A DNA stretch of 64,000 nt from DASWUZ01 sp036401375 (GCA_036401375.1 DASWVB010000012.1:399937-463936), one strand, 5' to 3'; shown: positions 26,325 to 35,397, counted from the first letter of the stretch. Notes: generated from the sequence alone by a model not told the origin. Numbers and translations: made by a program.

Positions 26325-27689
26325 ATGCAATCCACCAGCGCCCGCCTCCCCGGCGAATCCCGGCCCATCTCCACCGCCGTCATCGCCGCCGGCATGGTCC
26401 TCAGCGGCATGGGGACTACCATCCTCGGCCCCATCCTCCCCCTCCTCGCCGCCCACTGGCATCTGCGCGACTCCCAGTCCGGCCTCCTGCTCACTGCGGA
26501 GTTCCTCGGCCTCTCCATCGGCTCGATTGCCATCGCCCGCAGCCTGCGGCTTAGCCTCCTGCTCGGCATCGGCGCTGCCACGGCCGGCTTCGGAGCCCTC
26601 GCCCGGCTCACCCGCCCCTCCGCAAACTTCTTCGCCGTCCTCCCCGGCGCCAGCCCCGCTGACCACGCCAGCCTCTACCACGCTGCAAGCTTCAACGGCC
26701 TTCCCGCAGGCAATCTGCTCGCCGGCCTGGCTGTCCTCTTCTGTGCGGGCTTCGGACTTGGCCTTCTCATCACCTCCAACAACCTCATCGCGGGCGAGCG
26801 CTACCGCTCCCGGCCCGGCCCGCCTCTCACCCTGCTCAACTTTGGCTGGAGCCTCGGAGCCGTGCTCTCGCCCCTGCTCGTGGCCGCGCTTACCCCGGCT
26901 TACTCCGTCGCGACGCTGCTCGCATCGCTCGCGACCGCATTTCTCCTGCTCGGCCTCGCTGCGTCCTTTGACCTGCGCCTCCAGCACGCGGCAGATCATG
27001 AGCCCGCACCAGACCGCGACTCAAACACCAGCCCGTCCGACCTCCCGTCCGACGCCCCCTCCGACGCCCGGAACACCGCACCACCCAGCGACCGGAAGAC
27101 CAGCCCGTCTGCAACTCCGAACCCTGCACCCGCCGGAGTCTCACCCCGCGTCCTCCTCCTCTTCGCCGCCCTCTTCTTCCTCTACGGAGGCGTCGAATCG
27201 AGCCTCAACGGATGGCTGACCACCTACACCCTGCGCTACGGCCGGCACAGCCTCTCCGGCAGCCAGTCAACCACCCTGCTCTTCTGGATTGCGCTGACCG
27301 CCGGCCGCGCCCTCTCAGCCCTCGTCCTCATCCGCATCGCCGAGCGCCCGCTACTCCTCGGCTCCCTCAGCCTCGCCGTGCTCGCCACCAGCGGCCTCAT
27401 CTTCGCCCACACCCTCGGCGCCATCAGCCTCTGTGCGGTGCTGCTCGGGCTGAGCCTCGCACCCTGCTTCCCCGCAACCCTGGCCCTGATGCTCGAGCAG
27501 TGCCCCAGGCCCCGCCAGGCAGCCCTCGCCCTCGCCGTCACCGGCCTGGGAGGAGCGGCACTGACGGCCATGATGGGTGAGACCTCAAGCCGAACCGGAT
27601 CACTGCAGGTCGCCCTCCTGCTGCCGCTCGCCGGCACCCTCGCGCTCCTCGCGCTCTACCTCCGCCCGCCATGGTCTCGGCAGCAATAA
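26325..27689 (+). CDS. Major facilitator superfamily transporter
   Basis: A 454-residue inner-membrane transporter with twelve expected hydrophobic segments in two halves, joined by a hydrophilic Asp/Pro/Ser-rich loop at about 215-265. The first helix region STAVIAAGMVLSGMGTTILG and LPLLAAHW, FFLYGGVESSLNGWLTTY at the start of the second half, and GLSLAPCFPATLALMLEQ resemble the FHS-type sugar/H+ symporters. The substrate is unassigned. I chose the ATG at 26325 because the 44 upstream in-frame codons from 26193 are polar and unlike an MFS N-terminus. It converges on a LacI-type regulator, so it may be a sugar transporter under that control (inference). Confidence 0.85.
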   Translation: MQSTSARLPGESRPISTAVIAAGMVLSGMGTTILGPILPLLAAHWHLRDSQSGLLLTAEFLGLSIGSIAIARSLRLSLLLGIGAATAGFGALARLTRPSANFFAVLPGASPADHASLYHAASFNGLPAGNLLAGLAVLFCAGFGLGLLITSNNLIAGERYRSRPGPPLTLLNFGWSLGAVLSPLLVAALTPAYSVATLLASLATAFLLLGLAASFDLRLQHAADHEPAPDRDSNTSPSDLPSDAPSDARNTAPPSDRKTSPSATPNPAPAGVSPRVLLLFAALFFLYGGVESSLNGWLTTYTLRYGRHSLSGSQSTTLLFWIALTAGRALSALVLIRIAERPLLLGSLSLAVLATSGLIFAHTLGAISLCAVLLGLSLAPCFPATLALMLEQCPRPRQAALALAVTGLGGAALTAMMGETSSRTGSLQVALLLPLAGTLALLALYLRPPWSRQQ

Positions 27690-27785
27690 GCCCGCGAAGC
27701 CGCTCGCAGCCAGACGGCTCGGCCACAAGCAATCGCAGACAGAAGCCCAGGCTCCTCCGCGAGGCCGCCCAGCTTGTGTTCGTGG

Positions 27786-28853
27786 TCACGCACTCCCGTG
27801 CTGGCCGCCAGCGCGCGCCGGCCCCGTCGACTCCCGTACCATCAGCTTCGGACCCATCACGATCTCCGCCGGCTGATCCCGGTCCGGATGCTCGATGCGG
27901 TCAAGCAGCACCTGGCTCGCCACCTGCCCCATCTTCTCCAGCGGCTGACGAATCGTCGTCAGACTCGGCACCTGGAACGCAGCACTCAAGATGTCGTCGA
28001 AGCCGATCACCGACACATCTCCCGGTACCGAGAGCCCTGCCTCCTTCAACGCGCGCATCGCACCGATAGCCGCCGTGTCGTTGAAGCAGAGGATCGCGGT
28101 GAAGTCCCGTGTACGGGCCAGCAGCCGCTTCACCGGTCCATAGCCCACCGTCGGCGACCATCCGCCGCTCAGCAGGCGCACCGTCAGCTCCGGCCGCACC
28201 ACGATGCCAAACTCCGCCGCCACCGCCGACATCGCCTCCCAGCGAAAGTCAGAGTCGATCACATGCTGATGACCCCGCATGAACGCGATCCGGCGATGTC
28301 CGAGCTCATACAGGTGGCCGATCGCCATCTGCGCCGACTCCGCGTGGTCGAGGATCACGTTGGTGATGCCCGCGCCCGCCCTGTGCCCCGAGATCGCAAC
28401 CACCGGCAGCGGGGTGAGGAAGTCGGCATTGGTGTTCAACAGCAGCAGCCCCTCTGCGCCCCGGTCCAGCAACAGCTGCGGGTAGCGCTCCATCAGCTCC
28501 GGCTGCCAGTAATGACACGACGTGAAGTAGAGATAATGCCGCTTGACCAGGTACTTCTCCACCCCGCCCATCACTACGGTGAAGTAGCCCTCGCTCAGCT
28601 CCGGCGCGATCACGCCGATCGATTCGCTGCGGGTCTTCCCCAGGTTGCGCGCGAAGTAGCTCGCGCGGTAGTTCAACTCCTTGGCCGCCAGCAGCACCCG
28701 CCGACGCGTCTCCGCGCTCAGACCCTTCGCCTGCGGTGCATTGTTCAGCACCAGCGAGACCGTGGTCTGCGACACTCCGAGATGCGTGGCAAGGTCGCGA
28801 AGGGTCGTGCGTCCCGCCTTCCGCGGCGCTGGTTCAGACTGCTCTGGATTCAT
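27786..28853 (-). CDS. LacI family transcriptional regulator
   Basis: A 355-residue regulator. The N-terminal helix-turn-helix (TTLRDLATHLGVSQTTVSLV at about 16-35) and hinge helix are followed by a periplasmic-binding-protein-like effector domain (IGVIAPELSEGYF, VISGHRAGAGITNVILD, FNDTAAIGAMRALKEAG, VIGFDD, TTIRQPLEKMG). It should repress sugar-use genes and release DNA on binding its ligand. GAGG lies just upstream of the ATG. Candidate targets are its own promoter (palindrome at 29015-29026) and the convergent MFS gene. Confidence 0.95.
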   Translation of the reverse strand: MNPEQSEPAPRKAGRTTLRDLATHLGVSQTTVSLVLNNAPQAKGLSAETRRRVLLAAKELNYRASYFARNLGKTRSESIGVIAPELSEGYFTVVMGGVEKYLVKRHYLYFTSCHYWQPELMERYPQLLLDRGAEGLLLLNTNADFLTPLPVVAISGHRAGAGITNVILDHAESAQMAIGHLYELGHRRIAFMRGHQHVIDSDFRWEAMSAVAAEFGIVVRPELTVRLLSGGWSPTVGYGPVKRLLARTRDFTAILCFNDTAAIGAMRALKEAGLSVPGDVSVIGFDDILSAAFQVPSLTTIRQPLEKMGQVASQVLLDRIEHPDRDQPAEIVMGPKLMVRESTGPARAGGQHGSA

Positions 28854-29352
28854 GCAACCTCATCGATGGAGGGATCCGCAAATGCGGCAGTGCAGGCCGG
28901 GCGCCTCAGGGCGCTGCAGCCGACGTAAAGCGACGAATCGTTTCAGGTGGTAGACAGGTAAACTCTGGGACGTCTGTGCAACCGCAGCTGCGGCATGACC
29001 GAGCGGGAATGTGGGGGAACGTTTCCGGTACGAACATGCAGCAGCGTAAGGCCTGCCCATTATAACGACTGCACCCCATAACCACACGCAACCTTGGTGC
29101 AAGGTCTTTGGTGCTGTTTGAGGTACTCTGACCCGAACCCGGCAACGTCCAGGCCTGCCGCCGCGCAAGTCCGCAGCGACACTCGTTATCTCGATGGTCC
29201 GCCGCGGTTGACGCGAATCCATGCAGCGGCTGCAAGGGAATTGCGGTATATACTTGAGCAACTCAGTCTGTGCCATTCGTCGAGCAGGCATGCCCGAACG
29301 CGCTGGACGGCCCCCCAAGACATAGAGTTGAAGCGTCGAACCGGCTCACTGC
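28854..29352. other. Divergent intergenic region between lacI-type gene and kinase
   Basis: No gene is supported. It contains the LacI-type operator candidate described separately and must hold the promoters of both flanking genes. No repeat or RNA gene was recognised. Confidence 0.5.
29015..29026. promoter_or_regulatory. Candidate LacI-family operator
   Basis: GGGAACGTTTCC is an imperfect palindrome around a central AACGTT with the CG centre typical of LacI-family operators. It lies about 165 bases upstream of the LacI-type gene and would fit autoregulation. No second site was found by eye, so this is suggestive only. Confidence 0.35.
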
Positions 29353-32300
29353 ATGGAAAATAAAGACCCCAAGCGGCCCCAAGGCGATGACCGGACCAGG
29401 CAAGGGAGCCCCGCAGCCCTCGGTAGCTCCAGCGGAGATCATCGGGCCCCCGAGACGCAGATCTTCTGGGATGAAGAACAGACCCTCGCAGGCCTCGGCC
29501 CCGAGACCCCCGTCGCCAGCAAGCCGCCCACCAAACCACCAACCAAGGCGCCCACCAGGCCGCCTTCGAAGACATCAGCTAAGACCTCGCCATCCGACCA
29601 GGCCTCGGCTCGCCCCGCCGGTACTCCGCAGCCCGGCGGACAGGGCACTCCCAAACCAGGTCCCGTAACCTCCTACTCCGGCGGCCCGCCCGACGAGACC
29701 CTCCTCGAGCCCGGCACCATCCTCGCCCATCGCTACGAGGTGCTCGAGGTGCTCGGACACGGCGGCATGGGCTCCGTCTACAAGGCCCACGACCAGGAGC
29801 TCGACCGCATGGTCGCCCTCAAGGTCATTCGTCCGCAGCTCGCGCGCATTACCGACATCGTCGACCGCTTCAAACAGGAGCTTCGCCTCTCTCACCAGGT
29901 CACCCACAAAAACGTGATCCGGATGTACGACCTCGGCGAGGACGACGGCCTCCGCTTCATCACCATGGAGTTCATCCAGGGGCAGAGCCTGCACGCCCTG
30001 ATCAAGGAGCGCGGCAAGTTCTCTCCCGAAGAGACCGTCGACATCCTGCTCCAGGTCTGCCGCGCCCTTGAGGCGGCCCACTCCGTCGGCGTCATCCACC
30101 GCGATCTCAAGCCGCAGAACATCATGCAGGACGCCGCCGGCCACATCGTGGTCATGGACTTCGGCCTCGCCCGCACCCTCGAGGGCGACGGCATGACCCA
30201 GTCCGGCGCCCTGGTCGGCACCATGGAGTACATGTCGCCCGAGCAGGCCCTCGGCAAGGAACTCGATCAGCGCTCCGACATCTTCGCCCTCGGCCTCATC
30301 GCCTACGAGATGCTCACCGGCAAGATGCCCTTCCGTGCAGAGAGCGCCCTCGCCAGCCTCATCAAGCGCACCCAGGAGCGCGCCGAGCCGGTCTCGACCC
30401 ACGATCCCGCCATCCCTCCAACACTTAGCGGAGTCGTGAGCCGATGCCTCGAGCGCGACATCACCCTGCGCTACAAAAACACCGGCGAGATCATCGAGGA
30501 CCTCGAGGTATGGCAGGGCAAGCGCGCCGCCGCCAGCCTGCGCTTCAACCCCAATGTTGAGTCCACCGGGGTCAGCGGCAAGTGGATCCTCATCGCCGTG
30601 CTCATCGCCGCATTGGGAGTCGTCATCGGCGGAGTCTCCCTTGCCAAGAAATACGTCCACCCGCACTCCAATGCAAAGGGCGCAGCCGGCGGACCCTCCG
30701 TGTCGCTCGCCATCATGCCCTTCTACAACGCCTCCGGCGACCCGAAGCTCGACTGGCTCGGAGCCAGCGTCTCAGAGACCCTCAGCAGCAGCATCGGCCA
30801 GTCCGCCAGCCTGCGCATGGTCTCTCCGACGCGCCTGCAGCAGGTCCTCCGCGACCTCCACATCACCGGCCAGTCGCAGGTCGACGTGGCCACCCTGCGC
30901 CGCCTCGCCGAGTTCACCAGCGCCGACACCGTCATCTACGGCCAGTACGTGAAGATGGGCGAGCAGATACAACTCGACACCACCGTCCTTGACCTCGCCC
31001 ACGATTCGAGCTCTGTGATCAAGACCAGCGTCCCGCAGGAGAAGGACCTGCTGACCTCCGTCGACGGCCTGGCCACGGACATCCGGCAGCGCCTCGCCAC
31101 CGACCCGGCCTCACTCAAGGAGCTGCAGAAGCACTCCCAGCGGCCGACCACGACCTCCGTCGAGGCGCTCCATGCCTACGATGATGGATTGCAGCTCGCC
31201 CGCCAGGGCAACAACCTCGCCGCCGCCAAGCGCCTCGAGGCTGCCACCGGCACCGATCCGAACTTCGCCCTCGCCTTCTCCCAACTCGGCGAGGTCTACT
31301 CCAAGCTCGGCCACGACGATCAGGCCGAAAAGGCCTCCCGCCGCGCCGTCGAGCTCAGCGACAACCTGCCCGCCCAGGAGAAGAACCTGATCGAAGCCAA
31401 CCACGCCCGCATCACCAAGGACACCACCAAGGCCATCCACTCCTACGAGGCCCTCGCCCGCGAAAACCCCGGCGACAGTGACGTCGAGTTCGCCCTTGCC
31501 GGCCTCTACGAGCAGGCCAGCGACTTCGCCGCCGCCAAGGAGCATCTCGCCAGCGTACTCACCCGCGACCCCAAGAACGTCGACGTGCTGCTCGCCAGCG
31601 GGCGCGTAGCCATCAAGTCCGGCGACGCCCAGGGCGGCCTCGACTTCCTCACCCGCGCCCTCACCCTCGCCATCCAGCTCGACAACCAGGAAGAGAAGGC
31701 CGCCATCCTCCAGGCCTCCGGGCTCGCCTACGAGATGCTCAACAAGCCCGAGGACGCGCTCCGCAACTACCAGGAGTCGCTCACCATCAAGAAGGAGATC
31801 GGGGACAAGCGCGGATGGGCCGCCAGCCTCGAGCAGATCGCCGGCATCCAGGACGGCACCGGCCACTCCGACGAGGCGCTCGCCAGCTACAAAGAGGCCC
31901 TCGCGCTGCGCAAGGAGATCGGCGACACCGTCGGCATCGGCAACACCCTGCTCGATACCGGATCGTACTACCACGACCACGGCAAGCCCGACGAAGCACT
32001 CAAATACTTCGAGCAGGCGCTGCAGATCGAGCGTGACCTCGGCGACGAATCCAACCAGGCCCTCTGCCTCAACAACATCGGCACCATTCGCCTCGACAAG
32101 GGCGACTACCAGGACGCACTCACCTACCTCGAGCAGGGATACCAGCTTCGCCAGAAGGTCAACGTCCCGGGAGACATCGCCGAGTCCCTGCACAATCTCG
32201 CGGAGGCAAACACCAAGCTCGGCCAGTACGACGCCGCCCTCGGTCTTTATCTGAAGGCCATCGAGATTCGCCGTGCCGCCAGCGACGAGCGCGGCGTCGT

Positions 32301-33093
32301 CCTCGAGTCCTACAGCATGGCCACCATCTTCGCCGCGCAGGGCCGCTACGGCGCCGCGCTCTCCGCCATGCAGGACGCCTACAAGAACTTCCAGCAGTCC
32401 AAAGAGGTCACCTTCTTCACCGTCGAGATCGAGGCCGGATGGGGCGACCTGCTCGCCCAGGTGGGCCGCGGAGATGAGGGCCAGCAGAGCCTGACCGACG
32501 CGCTCAACGTGGCCCACCAGATCAACAACGATGCCGCCGCCTCACTCGCAACCAGCGGGCTCGGCGATCTGGCCTTTTACAAGGGGGATTACGCTGCCGC
32601 TCAGCAGCAGTACGACCGCGCGCTGCAGCTCGCCGTCAAATCGTCCTCGCAGGAGCGCATCCTCCAGGCCAAGGTAGGCAAGGCCCGTACCGACGTCAGC
32701 CAGGGCCACGCCCAGGCCGCGATCGCGCCCCTGAGGAAGCTCACCGAAGAGGCCGACGCCCTGGGCCTCAAATCGCTCTCCGTCGAGTGCTCCGTCTACC
32801 TCGGCGCCGCCATGGTCCAGACAAAGGACGCCAAGGGCGCACGCCAGCAGCTCGATGTCTCGCTCGCCCGCGCCGAAAAGCTTGGCCTCCGCGTCCTCGA
32901 GGCCAAGGCCCACTACCAGCTCGCCATCCTGCTCGTACAGACCGGCGACGGCAAGGAAGCCACCCCGCAATACCGCGAAGTGGTCCGCATCCTCCAAAGC
33001 ATCAGCCAGGAAGAAGGCTCGACCCGCGTCCTCGAACGGGCCGACCTCCAAAGCATCTACCGGGACTCGATGAAAGGCTTCCAGGGCAACTAG
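29353..33093 (+). CDS. Membrane Ser/Thr protein kinase with TolB-like domain and TPR array
   Basis: A 1246-residue signalling protein. A Pro/Lys/Thr-rich N-terminal tail (1-115) leads into a complete kinase domain: GHGGMGSV, VALKV with K157, HRDLKPQN with D251, DFG at 269-271, and MSPEQAL. A transmembrane helix follows at about 411-434 (WILIAVLIAALGVVIGG). The extracytoplasmic part begins with a TolB/FlgO-like nucleotide-free domain (IMPFYNASGDPKLDWLG ... ADTVIYGQY) at about 448-580, then at least ten TPR units to the C-terminus. This layout is common in acidobacteria. Its partners are unknown and no operon is evident. A LacI-type gene lies divergently upstream. Confidence 0.93.
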   Translation: MENKDPKRPQGDDRTRQGSPAALGSSSGDHRAPETQIFWDEEQTLAGLGPETPVASKPPTKPPTKAPTRPPSKTSAKTSPSDQASARPAGTPQPGGQGTPKPGPVTSYSGGPPDETLLEPGTILAHRYEVLEVLGHGGMGSVYKAHDQELDRMVALKVIRPQLARITDIVDRFKQELRLSHQVTHKNVIRMYDLGEDDGLRFITMEFIQGQSLHALIKERGKFSPEETVDILLQVCRALEAAHSVGVIHRDLKPQNIMQDAAGHIVVMDFGLARTLEGDGMTQSGALVGTMEYMSPEQALGKELDQRSDIFALGLIAYEMLTGKMPFRAESALASLIKRTQERAEPVSTHDPAIPPTLSGVVSRCLERDITLRYKNTGEIIEDLEVWQGKRAAASLRFNPNVESTGVSGKWILIAVLIAALGVVIGGVSLAKKYVHPHSNAKGAAGGPSVSLAIMPFYNASGDPKLDWLGASVSETLSSSIGQSASLRMVSPTRLQQVLRDLHITGQSQVDVATLRRLAEFTSADTVIYGQYVKMGEQIQLDTTVLDLAHDSSSVIKTSVPQEKDLLTSVDGLATDIRQRLATDPASLKELQKHSQRPTTTSVEALHAYDDGLQLARQGNNLAAAKRLEAATGTDPNFALAFSQLGEVYSKLGHDDQAEKASRRAVELSDNLPAQEKNLIEANHARITKDTTKAIHSYEALARENPGDSDVEFALAGLYEQASDFAAAKEHLASVLTRDPKNVDVLLASGRVAIKSGDAQGGLDFLTRALTLAIQLDNQEEKAAILQASGLAYEMLNKPEDALRNYQESLTIKKEIGDKRGWAASLEQIAGIQDGTGHSDEALASYKEALALRKEIGDTVGIGNTLLDTGSYYHDHGKPDEALKYFEQALQIERDLGDESNQALCLNNIGTIRLDKGDYQDALTYLEQGYQLRQKVNVPGDIAESLHNLAEANTKLGQYDAALGLYLKAIEIRRAASDERGVVLESYSMATIFAAQGRYGAALSAMQDAYKNFQQSKEVTFFTVEIEAGWGDLLAQVGRGDEGQQSLTDALNVAHQINNDAAASLATSGLGDLAFYKGDYAAAQQQYDRALQLAVKSSSQERILQAKVGKARTDVSQGHAQAAIAPLRKLTEEADALGLKSLSVECSVYLGAAMVQTKDAKGARQQLDVSLARAEKLGLRVLEAKAHYQLAILLVQTGDGKEATPQYREVVRILQSISQEEGSTRVLERADLQSIYRDSMKGFQGN

Positions 33094-33132
33094 CACCTTC
33101 TGGATTACTCGTTCCGCCGTGCTCATCAGCCG

Positions 33133-33371
33133 GGTGCCCCATTCATGCGCAGCTCCACCGCGCATGAGTCGATCGATCAAACCCCAGCAAGCAATAGGCG
33201 ACCAGAGCCCCGCTACTTCAGAAACCCAGGATTGACCGGGTCCCCAACAGGCCTGGTGCCGGGGTGCCCCATTCATGCGCAGCTCCACCGCGCATGAGTG
33301 GGATCGATCAAACGCCAGCAAGCAAAAGGCCACCAGAGCCTCCGCTACTTCTGAAACCCAAGATTCACCGG
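33133..33371. repeat. Direct repeat overlapping the 3' end of the M56 gene
   Basis: A unit of about 107 bp beginning GGTGCCCCATTCATGCGC occurs at 33133-33239 and again at 33263-33371, offset by 130-132 bp with scattered substitutions. Each copy carries a hairpin CATGCGC-N9-GCGCATG (33144-33166 and 33274-33296). The right end of copy 2 is the coding end of the M56 gene. Copy 1 reads, on the minus strand, a closely similar terminal segment (PVNPGFLK-stop against PVNLGFQK-stop), so the duplication took in a gene end. Confidence 0.85.
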
Positions 33372-34913
33372 CTCCTCAGCCGCTGCATTCGCCGTCAACG
33401 CAACCTCGGGACCCACCACCTCGAACTTCAGATCGTTGATCCACACCTCGCCCGGACCCGCCTCCAGCACCCCGAACGCGATGCCCGTCGCATCGGCCGG
33501 AACGTCCAGTACCACATCGTATGAAGCCCATTCGCGCGTGCCTTTGATCGGCCGATGCTGCATGTTGTCGAAGCCGACCATCGCCTCTCCTCGATCGACA
33601 CGCATCCACAGCCCCGCCCAGTCCGCCACATCCTGCGACCGCACCCATCCGCGCAGACGTACCCGCTTGCCCGCATACCTTGACGCCGAGATCGTCTGCA
33701 TCAGCGTTCCAAATCCGGACTCCTTCACCCGCGAAACCAGGAAGGCGCTCGGCATCGAATCGTGCATCATCCCCTTGTCCACACCGGTACGATAGTTCGC
33801 CGGCTTGTCTCCGGCCAGCAGCCATCCTGCTGGAGGCTTGCTGCTCTCCTCCGAGCTCTGCGCCAGTACCGGCTGCAATCCATACCGGGCGCTCAGGTCA
33901 ACCACTCCCGCCAGCAATCCCAGCCCTGCGGCCGCGGACACGATTGCCCGGACCACCGTCTGCTTCATCTTCTTCTCAATCAGGTTCATCACACGCCTCT
34001 CCAGACTGCCATCGTCAAACACTCCCAGCGCCAGCCCCGGCCGTGCAGCCGCCGGCGCCATCCTCTGCGCCAACTTCAATAAACTATGTGTGTATTCGCT
34101 GCTGCCATCCATGGCCGCCGCCGCCATCTCGTCGCACGCCATCTCCCGCGTCTCCCTGAGCCGCCGCATCGCCCAATGCATCGCCGGATGAAAGAACAGC
34201 AGCACTCCGCAAGCCTCGTAGCCCAGGTTTCGCAGGAAGTCGCCGCGCCGCATGTGCGCCAGCTCATGGCAGAACGCCGCCGCCATCTCGCTCGCTCCCG
34301 CTCCCTGCAACTCCGCCGGCAGGATCATCAGCGGCCTTGGCCAGCACACCGTCGCCGGCCCGGCACCCTGCGCCGATGACACAACCGCAATCTCCGACAT
34401 TCCAAAAGAGCGCAGGCAGCGGTCCAAAGTAGCCCGCAGCTCCGGCGTCAGCGTCGCCGGGGATGCGAACCGCACCAGCATCCCCGTTCGCCGCAGCCCG
34501 ATCATCAGCCTCGTCACCGCAAACACGATCGAGCCCACATAGAGCCAGCAGAAGCCACTCAGCAGAATGGGCCGCCACGCGAAGACGCGTCCCGCCTTCA
34601 CTCGAGCGACGTGCCCGCTATCTCCGGCTCCACCACCTGCAGTTGCTCCCGCGAGGGTCTCTACATTCGCTGCCGCATTGAACGCACTCAACTCGCGTGC
34701 GACCGAGGTCGAGGCCGCGCGCGAATGCCCGGCCAGAGGGAGTCCTGGAGAGATGACCGCAAGCAGCAGGCACCCCACCCACACGCGATGCGCCACCTCC
34801 GCCCTCACACCGCCCAGCAGCCGGACCAATACAGCGGCCGCCGCCACTACCAGCGGAACCTCCCACAAGGCGTTAAACGCGTAATCGAATACGACGCTAC
34901 TTGGAATCTGCAT
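33345..34913 (-). CDS. BlaR1/MecR1-type M56 metallopeptidase fused to a jelly-roll-like domain
   Basis: A 522-residue membrane sensor protease. N-terminal hydrophobic segments surround a zinc-protease core with HELAH (FCHELAHMRRGDF) and the downstream acidic residue in MACDEMA; a further membrane helix follows near 320-345. Instead of the penicillin-binding sensor of BlaR1, the C-terminus (about 365-510) reads PPAGWLLAGDKPANYRTG, YAGKRVRLRGWVRSQDV, GLWMRVD and GEVWINDLKFEVV. This looks like an all-beta, carbohydrate-binding-module-like domain (inference). The ATG at 34913 overlaps the 3' end of the blaI-type gene by 17 bases, so the two are coupled. The real start is not 34958, because MQIPSSVVFDY is where the membrane domain begins. 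Confidence 0.88.
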   Translation of the reverse strand: MQIPSSVVFDYAFNALWEVPLVVAAAAVLVRLLGGVRAEVAHRVWVGCLLLAVISPGLPLAGHSRAASTSVARELSAFNAAANVETLAGATAGGGAGDSGHVARVKAGRVFAWRPILLSGFCWLYVGSIVFAVTRLMIGLRRTGMLVRFASPATLTPELRATLDRCLRSFGMSEIAVVSSAQGAGPATVCWPRPLMILPAELQGAGASEMAAAFCHELAHMRRGDFLRNLGYEACGVLLFFHPAMHWAMRRLRETREMACDEMAAAAMDGSSEYTHSLLKLAQRMAPAAARPGLALGVFDDGSLERRVMNLIEKKMKQTVVRAIVSAAAGLGLLAGVVDLSARYGLQPVLAQSSEESSKPPAGWLLAGDKPANYRTGVDKGMMHDSMPSAFLVSRVKESGFGTLMQTISASRYAGKRVRLRGWVRSQDVADWAGLWMRVDRGEAMVGFDNMQHRPIKGTREWASYDVVLDVPADATGIAFGVLEAGPGEVWINDLKFEVVGPEVALTANAAAEEPVNLGFQK

Positions 34914-35298
34914 GGCCTTTCTCCTCTTCCTTCGCCACTCGCCGCGCCAACTCTGCAAGCCTTCCTGCGTCGAGCTGCCTGGTCTTCATCAGGTTCATCA
35001 GCAGGCCCTCGACCGACCCGCCAAACATCCGTCCCACCAGGTCATGCACCGCACTGCCCAGCGTCTTCTCCTGCGTCTCCAGCGGACGATAGACGTATGC
35101 CCGCCCCACCAGCGTGCGGGCCACCCTGCCCTTGCGTTCGAGCACGTTCAACACTGTCTGCACCGTGGTGTACGCCAGTTCGCCGCCCAGGCCATCCTGC
35201 ACCGTCTGCACGTTCGACGGTCCCGCACTCCACAGCACCTGCATGATGCGCAGCTCCGAGGGAGTCAATTGAGCTCTCGATTTGCGCCTCGCTCGCAT
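34897..35298 (-). CDS. BlaI/MecI/CopY family repressor
   Basis: A 133-residue winged-helix repressor: LTPSELRIMQVLWSAGPSNV, TVQTVLNVLERKGRVAR and a C-terminal dimerisation helix that carries the proteolysis region (LLMNLMKTRQL). Proteins of this type bind operators as dimers and are inactivated when the partner M56 protease is triggered. GGAGG lies 4 bases before the ATG at 35298. The first operator-like palindrome overlaps this ribosome binding site, supporting autorepression. It is the first gene of a two-gene operon with the M56 protease. Confidence 0.95.
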   Translation of the reverse strand: MRARRKSRAQLTPSELRIMQVLWSAGPSNVQTVQDGLGGELAYTTVQTVLNVLERKGRVARTLVGRAYVYRPLETQEKTLGSAVHDLVGRMFGGSVEGLLMNLMKTRQLDAGRLAELARRVAKEEEKGHADSK

Positions 35299-35304
35299 TG
35301 CACC

Positions 35305-35320
35305 TCCTATAGAAATAGGA
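35305..35320. promoter_or_regulatory. BlaI-type operator candidate 1
   Basis: TCCTAT-AGAA-ATAGGA is a perfect 6+6 inverted repeat with a 4-base spacer, ending 7 bases from the blaI-type start codon and overlapping its ribosome binding site. A repressor bound here would block both transcription and access to the leader. Confidence 0.6.
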
Positions 35321-35348
35321 CACTACGCCGCCAGCCAGCCGCCGTCAA

Positions 35349-35360
35349 CTATATTCATAG
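35349..35360. promoter_or_regulatory. BlaI-type operator candidate 2
   Basis: CTAT-ATTC-ATAG has the same CTAT-N4-ATAG geometry as the site at 35305-35320 and lies about 42 bases further upstream, about four helical turns. Two similar sites in one promoter fit cooperative binding of a dimeric repressor. Confidence 0.5.
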
Positions 35361-35397
35361 GACTTCGAAATATTAAGAGGAGCTTGTGCACGGGAGA

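Noticed and set aside
23599..27219. Plus-strand 1206-codon frame
   Set aside because: It runs antisense through the kinase-ATPase gene and out of frame through the pilin and MFS genes; composition is Arg/Pro/Ser-rich and no domain is visible.
31111..32517. Long minus-strand frame (468 codons) opposite the TPR kinase
   Set aside because: Gly/Val/Leu/Glu-rich shadow of the TPR coding sequence.
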